From Adhaeribacter pallidiroseus (GTDB lineage Bacteria; Bacteroidota; Bacteroidia; Cytophagales; Hymenobacteraceae): a stretch of 64,000 nucleotides of DNA. Positions within the stretch are counted from its first letter, which is position 1, and each line of letters begins with the position of its first letter. Below the pieces are notes generated by a model. The model was not told the origin of the DNA, did no database searches, and was given only the letters and a program-made list of their open reading frames with translations. The position numbers and the translations under genes are program-made. The DNA is taken from NCBI RefSeq assembly GCF_003340495.1, contig NZ_QASA01000001.1, forward strand, positions 3,720,001 through 3,784,000, in the 5' to 3' direction. Positions 33,788 through 42,740 of this stretch are shown in pieces.

Positions 33788-33824
33788 AACTTGCAACCTG
33801 TAACTTGCAACCTGCAACCTAACT
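33788..33824 (+). repeat. Tandem short repeat just upstream of the NUDIX gene
   Basis: Units CTTGCAACCTGTAA, CTTGCAACCTG and CAACCTAAC run up to the base before the NUDIX ATG, so they occupy the expected ribosome-binding region, which has no Shine-Dalgarno sequence. Confidence 0.5.
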
Positions 33825-34379
33825 ATGAACGAACACGAAAACCCCTGGACGACGCTCTCTTCTAAACCTATTTACGAAAATCCCTGGATCAGCGTGCGCG
33901 AAGATCAGGTCATTAATCCCAAAGGCGGGCGCGGCATTTACGGAGTAGTGGATTTTAAAAACATGGCCATCGGCGTGGTACCCCTGGATGCCGAAGGCAA
34001 CACCTACCTGATAGGCCAGTACCGCTATCCTTTAAACGAGTATTCCTGGGAAATTCCGGAAGGCGGCGGACCGCACGGCATTGATGCCCTGGAATCAGCC
34101 AAGCGGGAATTAAAAGAAGAAACCGGCTATACCGCCGCTACCTGGGTAGATTTAGGTCGCATTCATACCTCCAATTCAGTTACCAGTGAGTTTGGTTATT
34201 TGTATCTGGCCCAGGATTTAACGCCCGGCGAAACCGAGCCCGAAGAAACCGAAGAACTGGTTCTTAAAAAAGTACCTTTAAGCGAAGCCGTGTGCATGGT
34301 AATGGCCGGCGAAATAACCGATGGTTTAAGCATTGCCGGTATTCTAAAAGCAGACAAGCTGTTAAACCAGGGCAAATAA
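33825..34379 (+). CDS. NUDIX hydrolase, ADP-ribose pyrophosphatase-like
   Basis: A 184-aa enzyme with the NUDIX core (VVPLDAEGNTYLIGQYRYPL, then YSWEIPEGGG) and Nudix box GGGPHGIDALESAKRELKEE followed by TGY. The REL-x-EE catalytic helix is intact. The first conserved glutamate of the box (G-x5-E) is Ile here, a deviation I believe occurs in this Bacteroidota subgroup. Likely substrates are ADP-ribose or other nucleoside diphosphate derivatives. It stands alone, with the CAACCTG repeat directly before its ATG. Confidence 0.88.
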   Translation: MNEHENPWTTLSSKPIYENPWISVREDQVINPKGGRGIYGVVDFKNMAIGVVPLDAEGNTYLIGQYRYPLNEYSWEIPEGGGPHGIDALESAKRELKEETGYTAATWVDLGRIHTSNSVTSEFGYLYLAQDLTPGETEPEETEELVLKKVPLSEAVCMVMAGEITDGLSIAGILKADKLLNQGK

Positions 34380-34480
34380 TTTAAGTAAGGCCTCCGCAGT
34401 AAAGCCGCCTTATTGCTAATTTTAATAAATTTAAAAAAGAGGAGCAGCGTTCCTCTCCGCTGGAAAAAAACACCCTGGCC

Positions 34481-34510
34481 GTGAACTTAAACCGAATATT
34501 TGTACTTTTG
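34481..34510 (+). promoter_or_regulatory. Candidate promoter for plsC with a near-leaderless start
   Basis: TACTTTTG (34503-34510) matches TAnnTTTG, and GTG at 34481-34483 lies at the -33 position with exactly 19 nt between (one mismatch to TTG). Transcription would begin at or within a few bases of the ATG at 34516. Confidence 0.5.
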
Positions 34511-34515
34511 CCTTC

Positions 34516-35319
34516 ATGAAGCTGCTGGTTAAAATAGTGCGCGGAATTTACGCTGGCTGGTGTGTTATCTGGTTTGTGCTTCCTTTTTTCGGGATGTATC
34601 CCTTGTTTTGGATCTTCAGCCGGAAGCCCCGCTGGTATCCGCACGCGCATAGCTTAAACCGGTTTTGGTCGTTTGTACAACTGCGGATGTATGGCCTACC
34701 GCTGCGCATAAATCATACCGTGCCGCTCCGCAAAAATACGCCCTACGTATATGCCCCTAACCATAGTTCGTACATCGATATTCCGTTATTGCTGAACGCT
34801 GTACCGGGTTATTTAAATTTTGTGGGCAAAAGTTCTTTAGCAAAAGTGCCGTTATGGGGGCCTATTTACCAGAAGTTGTATATTTCGGTAGATCGTAAAA
34901 GTGCCATTAGCCGGGCCAAATCGTACATCCAGTCGGGGCGCACCTTAGACCAGGGCCGTTCGGTAGTTATTTTTCCGGAAGGCACTATTTCGGAAAATGC
35001 CGGGCACGAAATGCTGCCCTTTAAAGACGGGCCTTTTAAATTAGCCATCGAGAAGCAAGTACCCTTAGTACCGGTTTCCATGCCCTACAATCACATTTTT
35101 TTACCCGACGTAGACGGTAAATTTATCGTGAAGTGGCACCCGTTAAAAATTACCTTCTTCGAACCAATTCCCACGGTGGGCCTTACCCTGGCCGACCTGG
35201 AAAATTTAAAAAATAAAGTATTTAGTATTATTCAAGCCGATTTAAGTTTACATAATTATTATGAGCACCGATATACAAACGATCCGGAAGTTAGCACATT
35301 TAGCCCGTCTGGAATTTGA
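34516..35319 (+). CDS. plsC: 1-acyl-sn-glycerol-3-phosphate acyltransferase
   Basis: A 267-aa membrane acyltransferase. An N-terminal helix (IYAGWCVIWFVLPFFGMYPLF, about 11-31) is followed by the catalytic NHSSYIDIP (H-x4-D, about 79-87), motif II (LYISVDRKSAISRAKSYI) and motif III FPEGTIS (about 155-161). Motif IV is VPLVPVSM. It converts lysophosphatidic acid to phosphatidic acid in phospholipid synthesis. The last 19 codons overlap the gatC start by 59 bp in another frame, unusually long for a bacterial overlap; the tail HRYTNDPEVSTFSPSGI may not be conserved. Confidence 0.9.
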   Translation: MKLLVKIVRGIYAGWCVIWFVLPFFGMYPLFWIFSRKPRWYPHAHSLNRFWSFVQLRMYGLPLRINHTVPLRKNTPYVYAPNHSSYIDIPLLLNAVPGYLNFVGKSSLAKVPLWGPIYQKLYISVDRKSAISRAKSYIQSGRTLDQGRSVVIFPEGTISENAGHEMLPFKDGPFKLAIEKQVPLVPVSMPYNHIFLPDVDGKFIVKWHPLKITFFEPIPTVGLTLADLENLKNKVFSIIQADLSLHNYYEHRYTNDPEVSTFSPSGI

Positions 35320-35548
35320 CCCTGCCAAAGAACAGGAAATGCTGCAGGATCTGAACAAGATCTTGGACTGGATGGAAAAACTGCGCGAACTGGATACCTC
35401 CACGGTAGAGCCTTTGCTGCACATGAGCGAAGAAGTAAATGTGCTCCGCCCGGATGTTTCCAAAACCATTATTACCCACGAAGAAGGTCTTAAAAATGCC
35501 CCTCGCAAAGATTCCGATTATTTTCGAGTACCAAAAGTATTGGACTAA
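35261..35548 (+). CDS. gatC: Aspartyl/glutamyl-tRNA amidotransferase subunit C
   Basis: A 95-aa GatC: IRKLAHLARLEFDPAKEQEM (the family's LAxLARLxL motif), LNKILDWMEKLRELDTSTVE and PLLHMSEEVNVLRPDV, ending DSDYFRVPKVLD (the F-x-VPKV/I ending). GatC stabilises GatA in the GatCAB complex that makes Gln-tRNA(Gln) and Asn-tRNA(Asn) by transamidation. gatA and gatB are not in the window. The start is an ATG inside plsC. Confidence 0.93.
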   Translation: MSTDIQTIRKLAHLARLEFDPAKEQEMLQDLNKILDWMEKLRELDTSTVEPLLHMSEEVNVLRPDVSKTIITHEEGLKNAPRKDSDYFRVPKVLD

Positions 35549-35564
35549 GCGTTTTAAACGGTAA

Positions 35565-38500
35565 ATGGCAAAATTACACGCACTGGGCAGCCGGCAGAAA
35601 GGCGGCCCTTTTCTTTTATACTTATTGGTTGTTTTGGGTTTGGCCGCGTTGGGTCTGGCAATTTATCACTACTTTACCGGCAGCGAACGGGTAATGCCCT
35701 GGCAACCCGAAGCCGAACTATTTCCCATATCCGCCACGCTATCGCGGTTTACAAGTCTTTTTCACACGTTTCGGGTGCCCATAACCGGCTTCTTGGTTTC
35801 GGAACGGCTTGATGTGGGCCTGCCCGTGCTACGCCCCCCGCTGGCGGCTGTTTACTTAGGAATTCTGGCAGTAACTTTGGCCGTTTATTTTACCATTGTG
35901 AGTTCTTTTACCCGCTGGCCGTACATTGTGGGCATGGCCTTGTCCATGATCTTCCTGGCTACTTTTAATTTTGATTTGCTGCGTGTAACGCAGGACGATT
36001 TTCAAATTTTACTAATCCTGGTATTAGGGGTGCTGGTACTGGTCAGTTATGGGTTTCATGCTTTTTTTACGCAAGTAAGCCTGGGCCTGCGCTTTTTAGC
36101 TTTTAGTCTTATTTTGCTGGTAATAGTCCTGATTATTGGTAATCAGTCGCAGTACTCGCCCGTTCTATCGGCTATGCAGCTGGTGCATTACAGTAGTTTA
36201 GCGGCTTTTGTGGCCAGTGGCATATTTATTTTTTTAGTAGCCTTCGAAAATATTCACGCGCTGCTCTGGATCAACACCCAAGGTCCTTCGCCCCAACGCC
36301 GCTTTGGTTTGTGGCATTTTATCATCATCGGGCTTTTGTACTTGGTCAACTTATTACTGTTGTATCTTAAAAATGCCGATATCATCCAGCTGGACTTTAT
36401 CTACGTCGATCCTTTTATTATCCTGTTACTGTCTACGGTAGCGGGTTACTGGGGCTGGCAACGGCGCGAAGTACAATACCAGCGATTTATTACTTTTAAA
36501 AACGGAGTGGCTTATATATACTTAGCACTGGCCATTAATTGTTTGCTGAGCATTAGTTACGCTTTTGCAACGGCTAACACGCCGCTTATTTCGGCTTATA
36601 CCGACGTAATTGTGTACACCCACCTGGCTTACGGTTTTTTATTTTTCCTGTATATCCTGCTTAATTTCTATAAGTTAATTCAGGAGCGGTTAGCGGTTTA
36701 TAAAGTAGTTTTCGACCCGAAGCAATTGCCTTTTTTCACGGTATATATCATGGGTAGCTTACTCTTGTTGGCTTTGGTTTTCCGGTCTACGTTTAGCGTG
36801 TACAACAAAGCCGAAGCAGGTTATTACAACTACCTCGGCGATTTTTATAAAAAGGCCGATAATCTGTTACTGGCCGAACGGTTTTATACCGAAGGAACTA
36901 ATTACAGTCATCATAATTTAAAATCGACGTATGCTTTAGCGGGCCTGTACCGCGAACGCAGCTACGGTACCGCCGAAATTAATTTGCTGAAAGATGCTTT
37001 AACCAATAATCCAAACGAAAAAGTTTATTCCCGGATGGCGGCTACCCAATCCGATAAAAAAGATTTTTTCAACCATCTGTTCCTGCTGAACCAAGGATTG
37101 CGGGCCTTTCCGAGCAGTACGGCTTTATTAACCAACAAAGCTTTACTTTACGAAACCACTACCCTCGCGGATTCTACGGCGTATTTTTACAGCCAGGCGC
37201 TGGAGGCAGCTTCTGGTAAATTCCAGGACTTGGTTCAGAGCAACCGCTTAGCCTTTTTTTTAAAAAATAAAGATGCCCCGCAAGCTTTAGCCGTAGCGGA
37301 ACAAACCGGTAACCAAAGCGAGCATCCGGCTTTACAAAGCAATTTAAATTTACTGCAAATAATTCAGGAAAAACCCGCTGCTGGTTCCGAAGAAGTAGTG
37401 GTGCCTACCAAGCCATTAACCGCGGCCGAGTTTGCGTTATATTACCATAATACGTTGCAACACATCGGGCGGGCAAATGCGCAAACCATTAAACAACTCA
37501 ACCGCCTTAGTGCCCTACCCGGCAATGCGCCATACCAGGAAAATTTAATTTTGCTGAAAGCGCTGGCCCAGTTTAATGCCGGGCAAATAAACGAAGCGCG
37601 CAATACGCTCGAAAACCAGGCTTTAGCCTCGGAAAGTACGGCCGGCTATTATTATTTTGTGATTGGCTCCTGGCTGATGGAACAAAAGCTATACGATGCG
37701 GCAACCAGTTATTTCCAAAAAGCCCGCGACCGACGCCTGCCCGAAGCCGAACTGCCTTACTTATACGCACTGGCCCATACCGCCGATAAAGGCACCGCTT
37801 ACGCGGCCGCGCAGCAAGCCAGCAACGAGTTAACCGATCCGGAAGAAAAAGCCCAGGCTACCTTTCTGGCCACTGTTTTAAACATAACCACCGAAAGCGT
37901 ACTCACCGCATCAGACTCTTTAAAAGTAGCTTATCTTACATTGTACCAGCCGGAATTAACCACTTCGGAATTTGAAAATGTGGTTAATACTGTTGCAAAC
38001 GGCCGGTTTAAAGCATTGGCCCAACGGGAACTGGCGCAACATTACTTACAAACCAATAACTTAAACGCCGCCCAGCAAACCATAAACACTGCTTTGGCCG
38101 CTGCCCAGGGCGACAATAGTTTAGTGCAGGATTTAAATTTGCTGCGGGCAAATGTATTCGCCAAGCAAGGCAATGCCACGGCATTAAACAAGTTGGTACC
38201 CACTTTACCCGTGCGCTCGGGTGGCCAAAATGAGAAGCTATTTTACCAGGCGGTAGCCACCGAAAAAACCAATCCCAAACAAGCGGGTGCCTTGTACCGG
38301 CAGGTGCCGCAGGCTTTAATTTACAACGAAGAGGCGGTTTTAGCGGCGGCCAATTACTTTAGCAAAGTGCAGAAAAACGACAATCAGGCTTATAATTTGC
38401 TGCTAAGCAGTATCAAGTACAATCCGTTCTCGGCACGTTTGTACCAGGCTTATATTTTCACCAGCATAAAACTAGGTTTTATTGATTTTGCGCAAACCGC

Positions 38501-38609
38501 AGCCGAAGAGTTAAAAAGCTTGCTAAGTCCGGCGGAGTATGCTATATTTCGTACTAACTACGAACAAAAGTTAAAAGAAAAACAAGAGTCTTTCCCGGGG
38601 TGGAATTAA
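35565..38609 (+). CDS. Giant membrane protein with N-terminal helices and C-terminal TPR array
   Basis: A 1014-aa protein, 16 bp after gatC. The first 420 residues hold about ten membrane spans (FLLYLLVVLGLAALGLAIY at 16-34, VYLGILAVTLAVYFTIV, FLAFSLILLVIVLIIGN, LWHFIIIGLLYLVNLLLLYL, VYIMGSLLLLALVF). From about 425 to 1000 it is a helical repeat array of TPR character (YYNYLGDFYKKADNLLLAER, YYYFVIGSWLMEQKLYDAAT, TSYFQKARDRRLPEAELPYL). The architecture suggests an envelope scaffold, perhaps for exopolysaccharide, gliding or secretion machinery. I recognise no family name, and the function is unknown. Confidence 0.75.
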   Translation: MAKLHALGSRQKGGPFLLYLLVVLGLAALGLAIYHYFTGSERVMPWQPEAELFPISATLSRFTSLFHTFRVPITGFLVSERLDVGLPVLRPPLAAVYLGILAVTLAVYFTIVSSFTRWPYIVGMALSMIFLATFNFDLLRVTQDDFQILLILVLGVLVLVSYGFHAFFTQVSLGLRFLAFSLILLVIVLIIGNQSQYSPVLSAMQLVHYSSLAAFVASGIFIFLVAFENIHALLWINTQGPSPQRRFGLWHFIIIGLLYLVNLLLLYLKNADIIQLDFIYVDPFIILLLSTVAGYWGWQRREVQYQRFITFKNGVAYIYLALAINCLLSISYAFATANTPLISAYTDVIVYTHLAYGFLFFLYILLNFYKLIQERLAVYKVVFDPKQLPFFTVYIMGSLLLLALVFRSTFSVYNKAEAGYYNYLGDFYKKADNLLLAERFYTEGTNYSHHNLKSTYALAGLYRERSYGTAEINLLKDALTNNPNEKVYSRMAATQSDKKDFFNHLFLLNQGLRAFPSSTALLTNKALLYETTTLADSTAYFYSQALEAASGKFQDLVQSNRLAFFLKNKDAPQALAVAEQTGNQSEHPALQSNLNLLQIIQEKPAAGSEEVVVPTKPLTAAEFALYYHNTLQHIGRANAQTIKQLNRLSALPGNAPYQENLILLKALAQFNAGQINEARNTLENQALASESTAGYYYFVIGSWLMEQKLYDAATSYFQKARDRRLPEAELPYLYALAHTADKGTAYAAAQQASNELTDPEEKAQATFLATVLNITTESVLTASDSLKVAYLTLYQPELTTSEFENVVNTVANGRFKALAQRELAQHYLQTNNLNAAQQTINTALAAAQGDNSLVQDLNLLRANVFAKQGNATALNKLVPTLPVRSGGQNEKLFYQAVATEKTNPKQAGALYRQVPQALIYNEEAVLAAANYFSKVQKNDNQAYNLLLSSIKYNPFSARLYQAYIFTSIKLGFIDFAQTAAEELKSLLSPAEYAIFRTNYEQKLKEKQESFPGWN

Positions 38610-38727
38610 CGAAAACAGCGGTTGGTGCCGGCAGATTAACTTGTTTCCTGAAACACTGGTGCGGGTTTTTGGTTACACCTGTAAGTAGCCTGGTTTCTGT
38701 TTGTAATTAGGTTAATTTTCCCGATCT

Positions 38728-39441
38728 ATGAGCGTTATTATTCAAACTGAAGACATCTCCCGGGTTTACCGGATGGGTAGCGAAACCATTCACGCTTTAA
38801 AAAGTGTGTCCATTACGATTAACCGGGGCGAGTACGTGGCTTTTATGGGGCCGTCGGGTTCCGGTAAATCCACGCTCATGAATATTGTTGGCTGCCTGGA
38901 TACCCCCTCAGGTGGCCAATATATCCTGAACGGGAAAGACGTGAGTAACATGACGGATAACGAGCTGGCTGAGATCCGGAATAAAGAAATCGGGTTTGTT
39001 TTTCAAACATTTAACTTGTTGCCGCGGTCTACTTCGCTGGATAACGTGAGTTTACCTTTAATCTACGCGGGCTACAGCAAACGGGTCCGCGACGAAAAAG
39101 CCATGCAGGCTCTGGAGAGCGTGGGACTAGGGCCACGGGCCAAACACAAACCCAACGAATTATCGGGCGGGCAACGGCAACGGGTAGCTATTGCCCGGGC
39201 TTTGGTAAACGACCCCAGTATCATGCTGGCCGATGAACCCACCGGTAACCTCGATACCAAAACTTCTTACGAAATTATGGAGCTTTTCGAGAATCTGCAC
39301 GCCAAAGGCAATACCATTATCATGGTAACCCACGAAGAAGACATTGCCAAATACGCGCACCGCATTGTGCGCCTCCGCGACGGATTAATCGAATCAGACG
39401 AAATTAACACCGAAGTTATCCGTCATTCGGTGCCGGTTTAA
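38728..39441 (+). CDS. ABC transporter ATPase, LolD/MacB type
   Basis: A 237-aa ATPase with Walker [10 protein letters not shown] (about 41-49), Q-loop [18 protein letters not shown], signature [15 protein letters not shown] (about 142-156), Walker [13 protein letters not shown] and H-loop VTHE. The RVYRMG opening and the Q-loop match the MacB/LolD/FtsE-like group that powers lipoprotein release or substrate efflux through FtsX-type permeases. No permease gene is adjacent, so the partner is encoded elsewhere. Confidence 0.88.
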   Translation: MSVIIQTEDISRVYRMGSETIHALKSVSITINRGEYVAFMGPSGSGKSTLMNIVGCLDTPSGGQYILNGKDVSNMTDNELAEIRNKEIGFVFQTFNLLPRSTSLDNVSLPLIYAGYSKRVRDEKAMQALESVGLGPRAKHKPNELSGGQRQRVAIARALVNDPSIMLADEPTGNLDTKTSYEIMELFENLHAKGNTIIMVTHEEDIAKYAHRIVRLRDGLIESDEINTEVIRHSVPV

Positions 39442-39500
39442 GGACTAATTTTTTAAAAAACTACCTGAAAGCCGGTAATTTATTTACGGATTACCTACAC

Positions 39501-40049
39501 ATGAAAATATATACCAAAACCGGCGACGAGGGCTTAACGAGTTTAATTGGTGGCACGCGCGTAAAAAAATCGCACCTGCGCATCGACTCCTACGGCACCG
39601 TAGACGAATTAAATTCTTACCTGGGTCTGGTCCGCGACCAACCGGTAAACCAAAATCGTAAAATATTACTTCAGGATATTCAGGACCGTTTATTTACCAT
39701 TGGTGCTTCGTTGGCCTCTGACCCGGATAAACCTACCCGCAAAGTACCGGATTTATACGAAGCCGACGTAACAGTACTGGAAGAAGAAATGGACAAAATG
39801 GATGCGGTTTTACCACCGTTGCAAGCCTTTATATTACCCGGTGGCCATCCGGCGGTTTCGTTTTGCCACGTGGCCCGGTGCGTTTGCCGGCGGGCTGAGC
39901 GGTTGGTAATTGCCCTGCAGGAAGAATCTACGGTTGATCCCCTCATCATTAAGTATTTAAACCGGCTTTCGGATTACTTATTTGTGCTGAGCCGGCTAAT
40001 GGCCCAGGAACTGCAAACCGAAGAAATTGCCTGGAAACCCCGCTTATAA
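39501..40049 (+). CDS. Cob(I)alamin adenosyltransferase, PduO/MMAB type
   Basis: A 182-aa enzyme with the PduO-type ATP-binding opening YTKTGDEGLTSLIGGTRVKK (about 4-23), DSYGTVDELNSYLGL (about 29-43) and FILPGGHPAVSFCHVARCVC. RRAERLVIAL (about 130-139) and YLNRLSDYLFVLSRL complete the pattern. It attaches the 5'-deoxyadenosyl group to cob(I)alamin to make coenzyme B12. It is probably co-transcribed with the upstream ABC ATPase (59-bp gap), although no functional link is evident. Confidence 0.92.
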   Translation: MKIYTKTGDEGLTSLIGGTRVKKSHLRIDSYGTVDELNSYLGLVRDQPVNQNRKILLQDIQDRLFTIGASLASDPDKPTRKVPDLYEADVTVLEEEMDKMDAVLPPLQAFILPGGHPAVSFCHVARCVCRRAERLVIALQEESTVDPLIIKYLNRLSDYLFVLSRLMAQELQTEEIAWKPRL

Positions 40050-40144
40050 GGATTTACTTACCAGATTAGCCTATCGCCTTTACGCATTTTCCGCAACAGC
40101 TCCAGGTAATTCCGGTAAACCCGACAATTTTTTAAAAAAATTAT

Positions 40145-40152
40145 TACTTTTG
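40145..40152 (+). promoter_or_regulatory. Candidate -7 box for ilvE
   Basis: TACTTTTG matches TAnnTTTG, 80 bp before the ATG at 40233. No TTG lies at -33. Confidence 0.35.
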
Positions 40153-40232
40153 CTTTGGTTGGCCGTTATTAAAAATGCGCACTTGCATTTTTGTGCGGTT
40201 GTACCATTTTTTAAATTTTTTATTTTTTACCG

Positions 40233-41297
40233 ATGCTCGATACCCAAACTATTCAGATACAGAAAACCGGCAACTCCCGTTTATCGTCCGTTGATTTTAA
40301 CAACCTCGATTTTGGAGCGGTATTTTCTGACCACATGCTCGTTATCGATTACGCGAACGGCGAGTGGCAAACGCCTACTATTCTTCCTTTTGGTAATTTT
40401 AGTTTAAGTCCGGCTAATCCGGCGCTGCACTACGGCCAGGCTATTTTTGAAGGTTTAAAAGCCTACAAAAACGAACAAGGCGAAATTTCGGTGTTCCGGC
40501 CGCTGGCCAATTTAGAGCGCCTGAATACTTCCGCCGAACGGTTGTGCATGCCCACTTTACCCGAAGAATTATACATGCATGGCTTATCCGAATTACTGCG
40601 CCTCGACGCGGATTGGATTCCTTCGGCTGCGGGCAGTGCTTTATACATCCGGCCTTTTATGTTTGGTACCGGGGAGTTTTTAGGCGTGCGTCCGGCTACC
40701 GAATACCGTTTTGCTATTATTACCTGTCCGGTAAATGCTTATTATTCCTCGCCTTTACGGGTGAAGGTTGAAGAAAAGTACGTGCGGGCCGTAGAAGGAG
40801 GGTTTGGTTTCTCCAAAGCCGCGGGCAACTACGCGGGTTCTTTACTGCCGGCCCAAAAAGCCTTGGAAGCCGGTTATCACCAGTTACTCTGGACCGACGG
40901 CAAAACCCACGAGTATTTTGAAGAATCGGGCACCATGAACTTAATGTTTGTAATTAATGACACGTTAATAACCCCGGCTTTAAGTACTTCTATACTGGCC
41001 GGCATTACCCGCGACAGCATTTTGCAATTAGCCAAAGACCACGGGATTTCCGTGGAAGAGCGCAAAGTATCGGTAGCCGAAGTAATGGCCGAGGTTCAGC
41101 AAGGCACGTTACAGGAAGCTTTTGGCTGCGGTACGGCCGCCGTCATCTCGCAAATTGTAACCATTGGTTACCAGGGTCAGGATTTTGATTTGCCGCCGGT
41201 AAGCGAACGGAAATATTCGCCGCTTTTAGCGCAAACCCTGGATGATATCCGGACCGGCAAAAAACCGGATACCCACCATTGGATGGTGCAGATATAG
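40233..41297 (+). CDS. ilvE: Branched-chain amino acid aminotransferase
   Basis: A 354-aa class IV PLP aminotransferase of the eukaryote-like/long bacterial BCAT group. It shows ALHYGQAIFEGLKAYKNEQG (about 67-86), LYIRPFMFGTGEFLGVRPA and GFSKAAGNYAGSLLPAQKA with the PLP-binding Lys. EYFEESGTMNLMFV and the C-terminal FGCGTAAVISQIVTI (phosphate-group loop) complete it. It performs the last step of Val, Leu and Ile synthesis and the first of their breakdown, using glutamate/2-oxoglutarate. It is monocistronic with a strong terminator. Confidence 0.94.
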   Translation: MLDTQTIQIQKTGNSRLSSVDFNNLDFGAVFSDHMLVIDYANGEWQTPTILPFGNFSLSPANPALHYGQAIFEGLKAYKNEQGEISVFRPLANLERLNTSAERLCMPTLPEELYMHGLSELLRLDADWIPSAAGSALYIRPFMFGTGEFLGVRPATEYRFAIITCPVNAYYSSPLRVKVEEKYVRAVEGGFGFSKAAGNYAGSLLPAQKALEAGYHQLLWTDGKTHEYFEESGTMNLMFVINDTLITPALSTSILAGITRDSILQLAKDHGISVEERKVSVAEVMAEVQQGTLQEAFGCGTAAVISQIVTIGYQGQDFDLPPVSERKYSPLLAQTLDDIRTGKKPDTHHWMVQI

Positions 41298-41317
41298 GTT
41301 TTTAGTTATATTAACAG

Positions 41318-41371
41318 GTTGTAAGCCGTAAACAGGTAAGAATATACCGTTTACGGCTTACAACTTTTTTA
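41318..41371 (+). terminator. Terminator of ilvE
   Basis: A perfect 16-bp stem (GTTGTAAGCCGTAAAC at 41318-41333, complement at 41349-41364) followed by TTTTTT, 21 bp after the stop. Confidence 0.92.
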
Positions 41372-41498
41372 TTTCACCTCAACACTTATTTTGATTTGTT
41401 TAAATTTTAAAAAATTCACGTTTATTAAGTCGGTATACTTGTTAATACTGGCTTAAAGCCCAACTTACCACGATTCATCAACTGGCGTTTTCTATTTG

Positions 41499-41540
41499 AA
41501 CTAGTAACAAACAACGAAAAACTACTCACGAATAACTACC
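41499..41540 (+). repeat. AAC-rich degenerate short repeat in the prfB leader
   Basis: AACTAGTAACAAACAACG, AAAAACTACTC and ACGAATAACTACC run up to the base before the prfB ATG. The run is related to those at 10127-10158 (minus) and 59421-59460. Confidence 0.4.
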
Positions 41541-42606
41541 ATGACTGCAGAACAAATAAAAGATTTAAAGGCCCGCGTAGAGGCTTTGAGGAGGTATCTT
41601 TGACTACGATGCCAAAAAAGCCGAAGTAACCGAAACCGAACAACAAACTACGGCTCCCGGATTTTGGGACGATTCTAAAAAAGCCGAAGCTATTTTAAAG
41701 GAGATTAAATCCGTAAAAATCTGGACCGACCAGTTTGAAGAAGTAGCAACCCGTTTTGCCGATTTAGAGGTATTGTTTGATTTTTACAAAGAAGGCGAGG
41801 TTTCGCCGGAAGATATTACCCGGGAGTTTACCGATACTCAGGCTCTGGTGGAACAACTGGAATTTAAGCGCATGCTGAGCAACGAAGAAGACCAGCTCAG
41901 CGCTATTTTGGAAATTAACCCCGGCGCGGGTGGCACCGAAAGTCAGGACTGGGCTGAAATGCTGATGCGCATGTACATTATGTGGGCCGAAAGCCACCGC
42001 TACCAGGTGCGCCAGTTAAATTACCAGGCCGGCGATGGAGCCGGTATTAAATCGGCTACACTGGAGATCAACGGTGATTTTGCCTACGGTTATTTAAAAT
42101 CCGAAATTGGGGTGCACCGGCTGGTGCGTATTTCACCGTTCGATTCGGGTGGCCGGCGGCATACATCTTTTGCTTCCGTGTTTGCTTACCCCTTGGTCGA
42201 TGATACCATTCAGATTGACATTAATCTGGCCGATATTGAGTGGGATACCTTTCGTTCGGGAGGAGCCGGTGGCCAAAACGTGAACAAAGTAGAAACGGCT
42301 GTCCGGCTAAAACACAAACCTTCCGGAATTATCATCGAGTGCCAGATCGAGCGCTCGCAGCTCATGAACAAGGAACACGCCATAAACATGCTGCGCTCCC
42401 GCTTATACCAGATAGAAGTAGATAAGCGCAACGAAGAACGCGACAAGCTGGAAAGCACCAAAAAACGCATCGACTTTGGCTCCCAAATCCGGAACTACGT
42501 CTTGCACCCGTATAAACTGATAAAAGATTTACGCACGGGTATTGAACGTACCGACGTACAAACCGTTTTGGATGGCGATTTAGACGAATATATCAAAGCT
42601 TTTTGA
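41541..42606 (+). CDS. prfB: Peptide chain release factor 2, with programmed +1 frameshift
   Basis: The gene starts at ATG 41541 and reads 20 codons ([19 protein letters not shown]) to an in-frame UGA at 41601-41603. A +1 shift at CUU then gives [13 protein letters not shown] and the rest, about 354 aa in all. RF2 hallmarks are the anticodon-like SPF in [15 protein letters not shown], which selects UGA/UAA, and the GGQ loop in [22 protein letters not shown]2 releases finished proteins at UGA and UAA. The shift site is the classical autoregulatory one: low RF2 lets ribosomes pause at UGA and slip. Without the shift only a 20-residue peptide is made, so a plain frame caller would start falsely at 41773. 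Confidence 0.96.
41589..41604 (+). promoter_or_regulatory. Programmed +1 ribosomal frameshift site of prfB
   Basis: AGGAGG (Shine-Dalgarno-like, 41589-41594) then TAT CTT TGA C, matching the conserved AGGGGG-TAT-CTT-TGA-C arrangement of bacterial prfB genes. CTT at 41598-41600 is the slip codon; translation resumes with GAC at 41602. Confidence 0.95.
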
Positions 42607-42696
42607 TGGAAAACTAGACACAGTGAAGCCATTGAAAAAATCAAAGAAATGGTAAAAAAAAACTGGGAATAATATTATTATATTACAACATTTCCT

Positions 42697-42740
42697 AAAA
42701 CCACGAAATAAGCTCCTTGCACAAGCTTTTTCGTGGTTTT
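42697..42740 (+). terminator. Terminator of prfB
   Basis: AAAACCACGAAA (42697-42708) pairs with TTTCGTGGTTTT (42729-42740), with an inner AAGCT/AGCTT arm and a T-rich end. Confidence 0.9.

Noticed and set aside
33788-33824. CRISPR-like repeats
   Set aside because: Units are 7-14 bp without unique spacers, so this is a short tandem repeat.
41773-42606. RF2 starting at the TTG at 41773
   Set aside because: This is an artefact of the programmed frameshift; the true start is ATG 41541.
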